DNA of 64,000 nt from JBEISR01 sp044371425 (GCA_044371425.1 JBILTR010000023.1:1-64000); one strand, 5' to 3'. Positions 43,838-53,782 are shown, counted from the first letter of the stretch. Numbers and translations: made by a program. Notes: generated by a model from the sequence alone, not told the origin.

Positions 43838-46681
43838 TCAAGAATCTTCTTCCTCATCCTCTGCAGGTGCGACGCCTTCCTGATCTTCCTCCAGCCCAGT
43901 AGCTAGGGTAGGCGGCGGAGCGGGTCTCTGGCCTCCCACCGGCTCATCCCCAATCTGCGAAGTCTCTCCCGAGGGGACTCGCACAACCGCCGCGAGGGTG
44001 TCTCCTTCATCGAGACTCATGATCCGGACCCCTTGCGTGTTGCGTCCGATCACATTGATTTCTCGCACGAGGACGCGTTGAACTTTTCCGCGGGAGGTCA
44101 TCATGATCAATTCGTCGCTGTCATCGACTCGGGAAATCGCGACAACTCGGCCATTGCGTTTGGTGGTCTTGATATCGATGACTCCCATCCCACCGCGGCG
44201 CTGAGTCCGGTAGCGGTTGGAGGAACTGACATCGTCGGCATCCTCTGGTTCCACAGGTTCAACGGGCGATGCATCTGCCCCTTCGGTCGAATCCAGACCT
44301 TCTTCATCGGGCAGAGGAGCTGCGTCGCGACCAGCCAATTCGTCCCCTGGCCCAAACTCCGTTCTCTTTCCATATCCATTGACGCACGCGGTCAACAACG
44401 TTGCCGTTGGATCAGCCACCACCATCCCGACCAGTTCGTCTCCCTTCTTCAGCGAGATCCCCTTGACCCCTGAGGTGTTCCGCCCCATGGGCCGCGCATC
44501 CGCTTCGGCGAAACGGATCGCGCGACCACCGGCGGTTGCCAGAACGATCTGATCGTTTGGCTTGGTGACAACCACGTCCACCAGTTCATCGCCTTCTCGA
44601 AGCTTGATGGCGATGATGCCACCCTTCTTTGGTCGGCTGTAAGCCTCCAGCGGAGTCTTTTTGATCACTCCCTTTTTCGTCGCCATCATCAAGAAGTGGC
44701 CAGGCAGATTGAAGTCACGCACGGGGACACAATCCAGAATCTTTTCCTCGGGCTGCAAATTCAATAGATTCACCACCGCTCGTCCTTTGCTTTCGCGACT
44801 GAGCGACGGAATTTCGTACACCTTCTGCCAATAGACCTTTCCGGTATTGGTAAAGAACAGCAGGTAGGCGTGGGTGCTAGCCACAAACAGATGCTCGATC
44901 GGATCCTCTTCCTCGGTCTTCGCTCCAGCAATCCCTTTCCCACCTCGTCGCTGAGCCCGATAGGTGGTGGCAGGGACTCGTTTGATATAGCCGCGATGAG
45001 AAATCGTAACCACCATAGTTTCTTCGGTGATCAGATCTTCGAGGTTGTAGTTCCCCACTTCCTGTTCATCGATCTTGGTCCTTCGATCGTTTCCGAACTT
45101 CTTAGCCATCTCAAGAAGTTCTTCCTTGATGATCGCATAGATGTTTTTTGAATCCGACAGAATCGTCAGATGGTTCTCGATTTCAGCCAGCAAGGCCGCG
45201 TGCTCTTCCGCCAGCTTCTCTTGTTCGAGTCCGGCGAGTTGCCCAAGGGTCATTCTCAGGATCGCGTCCGCCTGCACGCTGGTGAGTCGATAGGAATCGG
45301 CGACACCGCGTTCCCTTTGGAATTCCGCATACCCTGCGGGTCCAAGAGCTCTTTCCATCATCGCCGAAGGGCAATCCACTCCCATCAACGCCACTTTGGC
45401 TTCCGCCTGTGTGCGACTGGCGCGGATGATCCGAATGATTTCGTCGATGTTGGCCAACGCCAGCAGCAGACCTTCCACCGTGTGGCGTCGCTTGCGGGCT
45501 CTAGCCAGCAGGAATTGCGTCCTTCGACGTATGACCGACACGCGATGACGAAGGAACTCCTGTAGCAATTCCTTGATGTTCAGTTCCCTTGGCTTTCCGT
45601 CGACAAGAGCCAGGAAAATCATCGAGAAGGAATCTTGTAGCGGCGAGAACTGATACAGCTGATTGAGCACCACATCCGGGTCGTGGCCTTGCTTGATCTC
45701 AATCACCAGCCGTACCGGTTCCTTCAAATCGCTTTCGTCGCGAATCGCCGAAATCCCCTTGATCCGCTGCTCTCGCACCAGCTGCGCAATCCGCTCGACC
45801 ACTCGATCCCGCTGCTGCTGAAAGGGGATCTCGTGAACAATGATCCTGGATCGATTCCGCTCCTCGGTGATCGAAGTGCGGGCCCTCAGAATAATGGTGG
45901 ACCTGCCGGTACGGTACGCCTGCCGAATGGCATAGCGTCCGCAGATCACACCACCGGTTGGGAAGTCAGGTCCCGGGATGATTTCACACAGCTCTTCGAT
46001 CGACACCTCGGGCTCATCGATCACCCGCACCAACGCTTCGCACACTTCGCGAAGATTGTGCGGAGGGATACTGGTCGCCATCCCGACAGCGATCCCGGTC
46101 GCGCCGTTGACCAGAAGATTGGGAAATTTCGACGGCAGAACAACCGGTTCGGTGCGTGATTCGTCGTAGGATGGAATGAAGTCGACAGTATCCAGTTTTA
46201 GGTCGTCCAGCATCGCTGCTGCAGCGGGCGACAACCTAGCTTCCGTGTACCGCATCGCAGCAGCAGGCAACCCCGCGATCGACCCGAAATTCCCCTGCTT
46301 GTCGATCAGGACATGGCGCATGTTCCATTCTTGCGCCATTCGCACCAGCGTCGGATAGATCACCGCCTCGCCGTGAGGATGATAGTTGCCGCTGGTATCA
46401 CCCGAGATCTTGGCGCATTTGACGCGAGCGGCGCCGGGACCAAGATTCAAATCGTTCATCGCAACCAGGATGCGCCGCTGGCTTGGCTTGAGACCATCCC
46501 GCACATCAGGCAGCGCGCGCGAAACAATCACGCTCATCGCATAGGTCAGATAACTATCTCGCAGCTCGTCTTCAATCGGCTGATCGACCATCCGCCCCTC
46601 ATTGGAACCGCCTCCCTCATCGTCTGCGGTCGGAAGGTCAGCGGCATCGGGGATGGAGTCATCAGGTGGGACATTCGACAC
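43838..46681 (-). CDS. gyrA: DNA gyrase subunit A
   Basis: The 947-residue subunit cuts and rejoins DNA in gyrase with GyrB. It starts at GTG 46681. The active-site Tyr is at 145 (AAAMRYTEARLS). The C-terminal domain has the GyrA-box QRRGGKG (in YRAQRRGGKGIAGAK) and a second similar QRRGGMG further on, plus the blade repeats DELVDVVVTKPNDQIV and DELVGMVV. An acidic insertion of about 50 residues (AAPLPDEEGLDSTEGADASP) lies between blades, and the C-terminus is also acidic. In the quinolone region, HPHGEAVIYP has Ala at the S83 position and Pro at the D87 position of E. coli numbering. Confidence 0.97.
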   Translation of the reverse strand: MSNVPPDDSIPDAADLPTADDEGGGSNEGRMVDQPIEDELRDSYLTYAMSVIVSRALPDVRDGLKPSQRRILVAMNDLNLGPGAARVKCAKISGDTSGNYHPHGEAVIYPTLVRMAQEWNMRHVLIDKQGNFGSIAGLPAAAMRYTEARLSPAAAAMLDDLKLDTVDFIPSYDESRTEPVVLPSKFPNLLVNGATGIAVGMATSIPPHNLREVCEALVRVIDEPEVSIEELCEIIPGPDFPTGGVICGRYAIRQAYRTGRSTIILRARTSITEERNRSRIIVHEIPFQQQRDRVVERIAQLVREQRIKGISAIRDESDLKEPVRLVIEIKQGHDPDVVLNQLYQFSPLQDSFSMIFLALVDGKPRELNIKELLQEFLRHRVSVIRRRTQFLLARARKRRHTVEGLLLALANIDEIIRIIRASRTQAEAKVALMGVDCPSAMMERALGPAGYAEFQRERGVADSYRLTSVQADAILRMTLGQLAGLEQEKLAEEHAALLAEIENHLTILSDSKNIYAIIKEELLEMAKKFGNDRRTKIDEQEVGNYNLEDLITEETMVVTISHRGYIKRVPATTYRAQRRGGKGIAGAKTEEEDPIEHLFVASTHAYLLFFTNTGKVYWQKVYEIPSLSRESKGRAVVNLLNLQPEEKILDCVPVRDFNLPGHFLMMATKKGVIKKTPLEAYSRPKKGGIIAIKLREGDELVDVVVTKPNDQIVLATAGGRAIRFAEADARPMGRNTSGVKGISLKKGDELVGMVVADPTATLLTACVNGYGKRTEFGPGDELAGRDAAPLPDEEGLDSTEGADASPVEPVEPEDADDVSSSNRYRTQRRGGMGVIDIKTTKRNGRVVAISRVDDSDELIMMTSRGKVQRVLVREINVIGRNTQGVRIMSLDEGDTLAAVVRVPSGETSQIGDEPVGGQRPAPPPTLATGLEEDQEGVAPAEDEEEDS

Positions 46682-46851
46682 GATGTGTTTCCTTGAACAA
46701 GCGGGCGCCGCCGACCTTGCGAACGAACGGTCTCTTCCCTGTGGTAGCGGGCCCCAGAGGAGGTTCCAAACCTCTTTCCAATAAGGCTTTCGATTCTAGC
46801 TTTTTTCACCACTTTCCACAACGGCCAAGAATCGCTCCACACCCCATAAAA

Positions 46852-48228
46852 TCAAGGAAAAACATCAGTCTTTCGAGCCCCCAGATCGCTTTCCTGTAGC
46901 TCCAACCTTTCGCTCCAGGAACCCAGCGCCTCCACGCGGCCCAAAAGCGACTTGGAGGCGAGCGGCAGGGGGCCCTGCTGTCGGCTATCTAGGCTCCCGG
47001 AAGGATGGTCGCCAAGTAGATACAGATGCGCAGGAGGCACCAGCGCCTCCCAAGTCGCTTCCCCATGCGGACCACGATAGTGCACATCGCGAACCACCCT
47101 GGCTTTGGTCAGCCGGCCAGCCCCCTTCGACCATCGGATCCGCAATGGCTGGGTCGTTGAAACAGCTGACTCCCCCTGGCTTTCCTCGGCTACCAAAGCC
47201 TGCGACAGCGATGGCGATGGCCACAGCCGCCCATGCTCCCCACCTCCTTCGAACCCAACACGAACTGCGGAATCGACATGCGCGACGACGATTCGTACCG
47301 AGGAAGAAGAACCATCCTCCAACTCCGTTCCTACGGAAGGCTGCATCGGGTGCGATCCAGAAGGCCCCACCGCTATTCGCCAAGCCCCCGATTCGATTCG
47401 ATGCAACTGCACCCGCCACCGCCCGACGGAATGGTATCCCTCCACTTCCATGGTGAACCCCGCCGAGAGATCGGAAAGTTCCAGCACCAATCCTATGTCA
47501 TCGACGGCTACCATCGACCACGACTGGTCTGCGTCCCGCCATTCCTCGTCGGTTACGGAGGCTGGCTGCAAGGGATAGCCCGCCGAATTCCGAGGCCAGG
47601 GGCTCCAATGCCGATAGCTCAGGTACGCCTCCGGACCATCGACAGCATGCCAACGATCGGAGGCAGGGGCTTCTGGTTGCCAGACGGCTAGCAACGTCGA
47701 CGACTCCAGGAAACGCCAGACCGACTTGCGAATCACTTGACCATCGATCGCGAAGTCTCCACGATCGATCGACAATCGTTCTCCGGGCAAACCCACCACT
47801 CTTTTGACATGCCATTGTCCTCGCGCTGCGTCGCGAAAAACAACCAAATCATCTCGCTCCACCCGGTCCGCCGGCCCCAGCGGTTTAACGGTCACCAGAT
47901 CCCCCTCAGCTCCGCCTAGACCACTCGACTGCAGCGGCTCTCCGCAATGCGGGCAAAGCCATACCGGTGAGGCTCCGCGACTTTCGAATACCCGCCTTGG
48001 CGCGTCACATCGAGTGCAAACGGCAGGCCATCGGCTCCCCCTCAACGTCGGTTCCATCGAGTGCCCAGTGACGCGATGACTCCCCGCGCCGTCCCGAAGG
48101 CTGGTAGGCACCACCGGTGACGAATCCATCGCGACGCTCCCAAGCCAAAGGGCCAACAGCGTCGCCAGGGAAATGGCGACCATCCCAAGCCAACTCAGTC
48201 GCTTGCCTTCGGTTTGACAGTCATCCAT
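46852..48228 (-). CDS. lepB: Signal peptidase I with a zinc-ribbon insertion
   Basis: The 458-residue membrane protease removes signal peptides. It has one N-terminal helix (WLGMVAISLATLLALWLGSV), the catalytic Ser57 in VTGHSMEPTLRG, Lys142 in WHVKRVVGLPGERL and the C-terminal box LLGDHPSGSLDSRQQGPLPL. Between the Ser and Lys regions there is a four-Cys zinc ribbon, CTRC (71-74) and CPHC (92-95), which the standard enzyme lacks. A further large insertion of about 200 residues lies before the C-terminal box, which makes the protein longer than typical signal peptidases (near 320 or less). The Asp of the box is moderately conserved. Confidence 0.93.
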   Translation of the reverse strand: MDDCQTEGKRLSWLGMVAISLATLLALWLGSVAMDSSPVVPTSLRDGAGSHRVTGHSMEPTLRGSRWPAVCTRCDAPRRVFESRGASPVWLCPHCGEPLQSSGLGGAEGDLVTVKPLGPADRVERDDLVVFRDAARGQWHVKRVVGLPGERLSIDRGDFAIDGQVIRKSVWRFLESSTLLAVWQPEAPASDRWHAVDGPEAYLSYRHWSPWPRNSAGYPLQPASVTDEEWRDADQSWSMVAVDDIGLVLELSDLSAGFTMEVEGYHSVGRWRVQLHRIESGAWRIAVGPSGSHPMQPSVGTELEDGSSSSVRIVVAHVDSAVRVGFEGGGEHGRLWPSPSLSQALVAEESQGESAVSTTQPLRIRWSKGAGRLTKARVVRDVHYRGPHGEATWEALVPPAHLYLLGDHPSGSLDSRQQGPLPLASKSLLGRVEALGSWSERLELQESDLGARKTDVFP

Positions 48229-48608
48229 CGTCAGTCACCCGAGTCCACCGGCCGAAAAGTTTCAGGGATGGCCGGCGAATCGACCAATGAGTTATCTGAT
48301 GATTCTAGCCTTTTGGATGCCTGCGGTATCCCATCGCAACCTAAGGACTTGCCCGGATCGACTCTTGCGAATGCCCATGCCGCCGTGGCCTGCGGTTCCC
48401 AATACCCCAGCGACTAAACCGCTTCCAACCACCAGTCGCTACAACAAAACCGGCCTAACATGCCGGACGTTTTTTAGGTATTCTTCGGGTACGTTGAAAC
48501 CCCGATCCCCGCTCATGCACCCGATCGCGTTGGTTGTCTTACAAGGTTCGTCATCCGAATCACCAACCGATCGACAGGCCAATCTCGATAGACAGGAAGG
48601 TAGAGCCC
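48229..48608. other. Intergenic region between divergent lepB and fabI
   Basis: The 380 bases between the divergent genes hold their promoters. I see no gene and no convincing RNA. FabI has a ribosome site of the AGGAAGG type near 48593-48600. Confidence 0.45.
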
Positions 48609-49430
48609 ATGCTTTTTGAAGGGAAAAAAGGACTGATTCTTGGCGTCGCCAATGAAAACTCAATCGCCTGGGCGATCGCTCGGACGGTAATGGAGCAGGG
48701 GGGGACCTGCGGCTTTTCTCATCTCCCCGATCGCCCCGACGATGAGCGACAGCGAAACCGGCGCCGGGTTAGCCAACTGACAGATCAGTACCCGCAAAAT
48801 GTTGCCTTTCTGGAACCTCTGGATGTCCAGAGCGACGAACAGATCGCCGCCTTCATGCAGATGGCAGCTGGAAAGCTGGGGAGCTTCGATTTCCTCCTCC
48901 ATTCGATCGCTTTTGCCGATCGCGACGATCTCTCACGCGACACCATCAAAACCAGTCGCGCTGGGTTCAAACTAGCGATGGACGTCAGCTGCTACAGCCT
49001 GATCGCCGTCGCCAACGCTGCCAGCCCCTGGTTCTCCGAACGCGCTTCCGTGGCGACGATGAGCTACTTTGGGGGCGAGAAATGCGTGCCGGGATACAAC
49101 GTCATGGGGATCTGCAAAGCGGCTCTCGAGGCAACGGTGCGCTATCTAGCCTACGACCTTGGGCCCAAACAGGTGCGAGTCAATGCCTTGAGCGCCGGAC
49201 CGCTGCGAACTCTCGCTGGCCGAGCAGCAGGTGTCGATGAAATGCTGGACCTTTACGAGCACATGGCGCCGCTGGCTCGCAATATCACCCACGAAGAAGT
49301 GGGACGCACGGGGGCCTTTCTTTTGAGCCCCTCCAGCGACGGGATCACCGGCGAGGTGCTTCACGTGGATGGCGGTTACAACGCGATGGGAAGCCCCGGG
49401 CGCCTGCTGGACCGCATCCCGAAGGGTTGA
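48609..49430 (+). CDS. fabI: Enoyl-ACP reductase
   Basis: The last step of each fatty acid elongation cycle: it reduces trans-2-enoyl-ACP with NAD(P)H. It is 273 residues from ATG 48609. Cofactor site GVANENSIAWAIA, catalytic Tyr163 and Lys170 in YNVMGICKAALEA, the other Tyr at 153 (MSYFGGEKCVPG), and the C-terminal HVDGGYNAMGS, all of the FabI type. The SAGPLRTLAGRAAG loop, where triclosan binds, looks normal. Co-occurs in this window with fabH (not adjacent). Confidence 0.97.
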   Translation: MLFEGKKGLILGVANENSIAWAIARTVMEQGGTCGFSHLPDRPDDERQRNRRRVSQLTDQYPQNVAFLEPLDVQSDEQIAAFMQMAAGKLGSFDFLLHSIAFADRDDLSRDTIKTSRAGFKLAMDVSCYSLIAVANAASPWFSERASVATMSYFGGEKCVPGYNVMGICKAALEATVRYLAYDLGPKQVRVNALSAGPLRTLAGRAAGVDEMLDLYEHMAPLARNITHEEVGRTGAFLLSPSSDGITGEVLHVDGGYNAMGSPGRLLDRIPKG

Positions 49431-49454
49431 TGCAACAGTCATGGATCCGATACT

Positions 49455-49545
49455 CCTTGGGCCCGAATGAGCCGCCAGTGGTTTCTTCAGGCCCAACGGG
49501 CCGACACAGTGAATGCCGGGGGACGAAGTCCCCCGGTCGCTACCT
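49455..49545. repeat. Second repeat family, copy 4
   Basis: The palindrome with arms CCGGGGGAC and GTCCCCCGG is at 49516-49536. GGCCCAACGGGCC is just before (about 49490-49503). The unit is in reverse orientation to the 41.6 and 43.7 kb copies. It is between two convergent genes, fabI and the FtsK-like ATPase. Confidence 0.7.
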
Positions 49546-49581
49546 CTGATGGTCCATATGGCTATGGATTGGACTGCTTCC

Positions 49582-52500
49582 TCATGCGTCCTGGTTGCCA
49601 TCAAGCGCCCAGCTTATCAGCGGCTCAGGGGAGTCCAATTCGTAGGGCCTAAACTTGGTGATTCTTCCGGTTGCGTCATCGTACAGTAGCATGACGTTGG
49701 CATTCATCTTTTGAGCTGTCGGCTGATCAATCAGGTTGTTGGAGTCTTGAGCGCTCATCGTCATCAAGGCACGCAATTCAAAATCCTGCATCGACTGCCT
49801 GGGAAGCCATCGAGGAATGGAGCTGGCGTTCTGAGCCCACACGATCGCATGCATCCCCACCGCAGGACCTTCCCTCAACAATTCCTGGAACATGGCATCG
49901 GGTGCTGGAGCCCCGGAATCTCCGAACGAAAAATCATCCGACTTGCGGAAATCCCGAAATCGTTCCAACGGACTGACGCACCACAAAACGGGCTCCCAGC
50001 TGCTGTGCCCCTGTCGTATACGATCCTTCAATTGCTGATGCAGCCGCTCCAGCAACGGGGCCGCCGAGCGGGAATCAGCAAGCTCCCTCTGAGGCGCCAG
50101 CCCCGATAGCTTGGACCCAAGACCGCTCTCCGGATCGCCCGTCTGACCATCGAAAATGACCAGCTGGAGCTTTTCACGCGACGCCAGAGGAAGGCTCTTC
50201 ACCGCCGATGCGATCCAAAGCGAAAGGCAATGGCCTGCCATGCGGTCGTTGCTTCCCACCAGGAGAAGATTGCGTCCTGCGCTATCCGAAATCGTCAAAC
50301 GCAACGACGGCTCAATCGCCACACTCTCTCCGATCAACAACTCCATTTTTCCTGTTGCCACGCCCCCTGCAGGGAAGCCAGATGTCTCTGCCGACCACTT
50401 CGCTGGCTGGTGGCCATTGAAAACGACGCATCGTGCCGCATCGGAAGGACGATTCTGAAGCGGCATCTCACCAAGCCGCTGAAGCTGCTGATCCTTGTTG
50501 ATCCAGGCGACTTGAAATGGCTGATTCCCCTCCACCCTACCACCGGCATCATTGTAGATCGCTTGGCCTGGGTGCCGAAGCCTTTCAGCCGCCAGATTGT
50601 CCTCGCTGAGAATCATCATCGCATCGGAGCCCTCGCACTGCATGGCGACTCGCACCGCCATCTGCGCAAGTGTGGTTCGCGGTAGGGTATAAGCGCCTCC
50701 AAGAGTCTGCGATGCCAGGATGGCGTGAATACCAAAACTCCGCCCCTGTCGCACGATGCGATCCAGATACATCGAAGCGGTTTGCCCCAACTTGTCGTCC
50801 TCGACGAACAGCTCCTGAAACTCATCGATCACCAGCAGCACACGGGGCATGGGAGTATTGGGTCGAGCCTTCCGCCATCCAGCGACATCCTGACACCCGA
50901 CCGAGCGGAATTGCTCCCCACGTTGCTGCATCAGACGATCTAGATACTCCAGCGCACTGACCCCAAACTCCCGCTCGCTCTCCATAGCGATGATGTCGGC
51001 ATGTGGCAGATTCGCTTCCGCATAGACTTGGAACTCCACACCCTTCTTGAAGTCCAAAAGCACTAGTCGCAATTGGTCGGGGCCATAATCGATGCAGGCG
51101 CTGGTGATCAGCGTGTGAAGCAGCGACGACTTTCCAGAGCCGGTCTTTCCAGCGACCAGAGCATGCTGCGCGGTTCCAACCCCAAGTCTCAGCTTTTGTA
51201 TCCGGCCGACTCCCGATTTACCGATCGCCACCTGTAGCCCTTCCGCCGAAGAGGCTTCCTGAGGGCGATGCGACGATTCGAATAGGTCGCGGAACGGAAC
51301 CTCGATGCGGCTCCCCTTCAACGTCGCCTCGCCCACTCGATCCAGCCAACCATTCCAAGACGATGGGGCAGGGGGTGCTGCAACATGAAGCGGTTGGCCA
51401 CGAAGGGGGGTATTTTCAAGCCGTAGAGTCCATGGCGTCTCTAACACCTGGTCTACCGATCTTTCCGCGCGTAGCTGAATCCCCCGCTCCTGTATCAACG
51501 ACTCGGAAAGCCAACTAGGCCATGCGATCGACTCATCGACCAGCAACACGGTTGCGATACCGCAACGCGGTCCGCTCTGCAGCAAAGCCTGCATCGACTT
51601 CCAAGAGGATTCATCCAGACCGGCCGGAAAGCCGGCCCAAACCAACAGCCGATACGGCTCGGCCAAACTCCCCGCGTCGCGATTGAATGACCGCAGGTCA
51701 GGGTACCGGTCGCGCAGCGACTGCTGGATGATGTTTTCAGTTTGATAGGCCAGTTGCTGCAACTGTTCGTGGATGTGGCTGGCCTGAGTCCAAATCCGGT
51801 GCGACACCAACGCAGGATCATAGTCGGCCAATCGCATCAACCACGCATAGTCACGACCAAGCCCAACCGGGTCGATCACCAGGGCGCGAAAACGCCCCGG
51901 TGGGAAAGTCGTCCAAGCGCGCAACATCAAATTGGGAACGATTCGGCTTGCCAGCGCTGAATCCACCTGGGGGGAACGCACCACCAGAAGACCGTCCTCG
52001 ATGAATCGAAGAAACAGCGGCCAAGCTGTCGATTCGCTTGCCGTGTTGCCGGCCAAAATCCAATCGGGGCGAGCACAAAAGCCAAGCGGCAGCACACCCT
52101 CTTCCGCTGCAGGGTTGCCCAAGGGAATCGATCGCCTCCCCAAATCCTCCCATTCGGGGAAAGACTGAGCGGTCGCCTGCAACCACTTTGCTTCCAAGTC
52201 ACGAGTGGCTGCGACCCCTTGAGCCCAGCGTGCATCGACCGCCTTTTGATGGCCTCTCAGCTGTTCGGCTCTCCGTCCCGTCTGCTCCGCCGACTGCGAC
52301 TCTGCCTGCCTGAGACCTGCTTTCTGATCGACTTCCAATCGGTTCCATTTGGGCCCCTCTTCCGCGTCGATCGATTGCAGCTGCTGACTCCACTGCAACT
52401 TGCTGTGGAGTCGCCGACTAGACTCCGTGTCCTTCAATTGCGCCGCGGCAATCTTCGCATCTCGCTGCATCTGATCGCGCTGCGTCCGCCACTGCTCATC

Positions 52501-53496
52501 CATCTGAGCGATGCGCCGATTGGTGTCTTCCAATAGTCGCTGCCGGTCTGCTTGCGCTTGATTCTCAAGGGCTTGCATCCAGGCCGTGCACTGCACCCTT
52601 GCCGACTCCACCGTCTCGCCGGCTTTGGGAACAACTCGCTTGCCCAGCAGCGACAACCAGGGACGCAATCCAAGAAGCAACAGCATCGGTACCAGCACGC
52701 CAACCCCCAAGGCGGTAACTGCTGTCAGGAAAGGTCGCCACTGCTGCTGATGCAAGATCCAACCGGTGATCGATGCCAAGATGACCCCAACCGCCCAAGG
52801 CCGCCAAGATTCGCTCCAGACAGCAGCGGGGTGCCGACTGAGCGACTGGGTCAGGCTTGTCATCGAAGCCAACGCCTCCTCCATCTTGAGCGTATGCTGC
52901 TGGATCGACTCCCCGGAGGAGACAGCTTTCAGATACTGACTTGGCTGAAAAGCAGCCAGTGGCGCGACGGACAGACTGCGACGGGCCATGGCATCGGCCA
53001 TCTCCCCATAGGCCGATTCCACCTGCTGGAGCTTTTGGATCGCCACCTGCGCATCCTGGGCTCGCCGCTCGTCAATCCTCCGATGCTCGTCGTTCATCTG
53101 CGCAACGGTGTTTGCCCGCTGGGTTGCGTGCGCCTGATCCCCTTGCTTGATCGCCTGCGCCAGCTCCTTCTCAATCCTTCGAGTACCCGCCTTTTCATCG
53201 GTCAGGCTACCGGCAATGGTCGCCTCGAACTCCCGCCAGGTCCCGTCGATCTGTTCATCCCATCGATCGAGGAATTCGGAGGATCGCCTCTGATGTTCCT
53301 CTCCCATATGGATCAACGCCGCCTCCAACTGCCGTCGCTCCTTCGCCTGCAGCTGCAATATCTGGTCATCCAAACGACTCTCGACCGCATTTCGCTCTTG
53401 GTACCGCTTGCGCATTCCGCGCAACACTCGATCCTGCCATGGCAAAATCCGAAGGAGGTCATTTGGCCGCTGCTGGCTCGCCATAACGTCACTCAT
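49582..53496 (-). CDS. FtsK/SpoIIIE-type ATPase of a type VII-secretion-like locus (EssC/EccC-like)
   Basis: The 1304-residue protein is the largest in its operon. Residues about 1-180 are helical coiled coil; two transmembrane helices follow at about 228-290 (WAVGVILASITGWIL, ALGVGVLVPMLLLLGLRP), then more coiled coil to about 450. Three ATPase-like modules follow. The first (about 480-760) lacks a Walker A. The second has a good Walker A GKTGSGKS at about 782-789 and Walker B RVLLVIDEFQELF at about 887. The third (about 1070-1290) has a degenerate P-loop LLLVGSNDRMAG. Two N-terminal helices plus serial ATPase modules match EssC/EccC of type VII secretion. The small WRD-motif genes upstream support that reading. 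Confidence 0.88.
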   Translation of the reverse strand: MSDVMASQQRPNDLLRILPWQDRVLRGMRKRYQERNAVESRLDDQILQLQAKERRQLEAALIHMGEEHQRRSSEFLDRWDEQIDGTWREFEATIAGSLTDEKAGTRRIEKELAQAIKQGDQAHATQRANTVAQMNDEHRRIDERRAQDAQVAIQKLQQVESAYGEMADAMARRSLSVAPLAAFQPSQYLKAVSSGESIQQHTLKMEEALASMTSLTQSLSRHPAAVWSESWRPWAVGVILASITGWILHQQQWRPFLTAVTALGVGVLVPMLLLLGLRPWLSLLGKRVVPKAGETVESARVQCTAWMQALENQAQADRQRLLEDTNRRIAQMDEQWRTQRDQMQRDAKIAAAQLKDTESSRRLHSKLQWSQQLQSIDAEEGPKWNRLEVDQKAGLRQAESQSAEQTGRRAEQLRGHQKAVDARWAQGVAATRDLEAKWLQATAQSFPEWEDLGRRSIPLGNPAAEEGVLPLGFCARPDWILAGNTASESTAWPLFLRFIEDGLLVVRSPQVDSALASRIVPNLMLRAWTTFPPGRFRALVIDPVGLGRDYAWLMRLADYDPALVSHRIWTQASHIHEQLQQLAYQTENIIQQSLRDRYPDLRSFNRDAGSLAEPYRLLVWAGFPAGLDESSWKSMQALLQSGPRCGIATVLLVDESIAWPSWLSESLIQERGIQLRAERSVDQVLETPWTLRLENTPLRGQPLHVAAPPAPSSWNGWLDRVGEATLKGSRIEVPFRDLFESSHRPQEASSAEGLQVAIGKSGVGRIQKLRLGVGTAQHALVAGKTGSGKSSLLHTLITSACIDYGPDQLRLVLLDFKKGVEFQVYAEANLPHADIIAMESEREFGVSALEYLDRLMQQRGEQFRSVGCQDVAGWRKARPNTPMPRVLLVIDEFQELFVEDDKLGQTASMYLDRIVRQGRSFGIHAILASQTLGGAYTLPRTTLAQMAVRVAMQCEGSDAMMILSEDNLAAERLRHPGQAIYNDAGGRVEGNQPFQVAWINKDQQLQRLGEMPLQNRPSDAARCVVFNGHQPAKWSAETSGFPAGGVATGKMELLIGESVAIEPSLRLTISDSAGRNLLLVGSNDRMAGHCLSLWIASAVKSLPLASREKLQLVIFDGQTGDPESGLGSKLSGLAPQRELADSRSAAPLLERLHQQLKDRIRQGHSSWEPVLWCVSPLERFRDFRKSDDFSFGDSGAPAPDAMFQELLREGPAVGMHAIVWAQNASSIPRWLPRQSMQDFELRALMTMSAQDSNNLIDQPTAQKMNANVMLLYDDATGRITKFRPYELDSPEPLISWALDGNQDA

Positions 53497-53536
53497 CCAA
53501 GTTCTTGATTTCTATTGTCCGCTTGCCCGCTACAAT

Positions 53537-53782
53537 TCATTGGTTGCCGTGCTGCGGATCCTCCAGGCGTCGCGCCGCCTGGTTGGCCCACTCGGCACAC
53601 TCGGTGAGTTCCTTCGACAGCGCATCGACCACTCGGCTCCAGTCCGTAAGACTTTGTTGCTCGAATATCTCCGCTTGCCGATCCCGCCAGTGCTCCATCA
53701 CCTCCTCGACCGCGTGATGGAAGTCACCCTGAGCCTTGCGCAATTGCTGAGCGCAACCCAGCATGTCATGCCGCATCCGCAT
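53537..53782 (-). CDS. Small WXG100-like protein (WRD variant), second of the pair
   Basis: An 81-residue helical protein without signal peptide. It has the WXG100-style turn in the form EHWRDRQAEIFEQQ at the mid-point, between two long helices, with WRD where WXG is usual. The rest is charged. It begins at ATG 53782, where its first base is the last base of the preceding gene's stop (TAATG), and it is followed after 40 bases by the FtsK-like ATPase. The size (about 80-100), double-helix shape and central Trp fit ESAT-6-type secreted partners; the second such protein is 54341-54613. Exact role inferred from context. Confidence 0.75.
   Translation of the reverse strand: MRMRHDMLGCAQQLRKAQGDFHHAVEEVMEHWRDRQAEIFEQQSLTDWSRVVDALSKELTECAEWANQAARRLEDPQHGNQ

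Noticed and set aside
52552..53508. 318-codon open frame on the plus strand
   Set aside because: It is antisense to the coiled-coil part of the FtsK-like ATPase and lacks any start context or motif.
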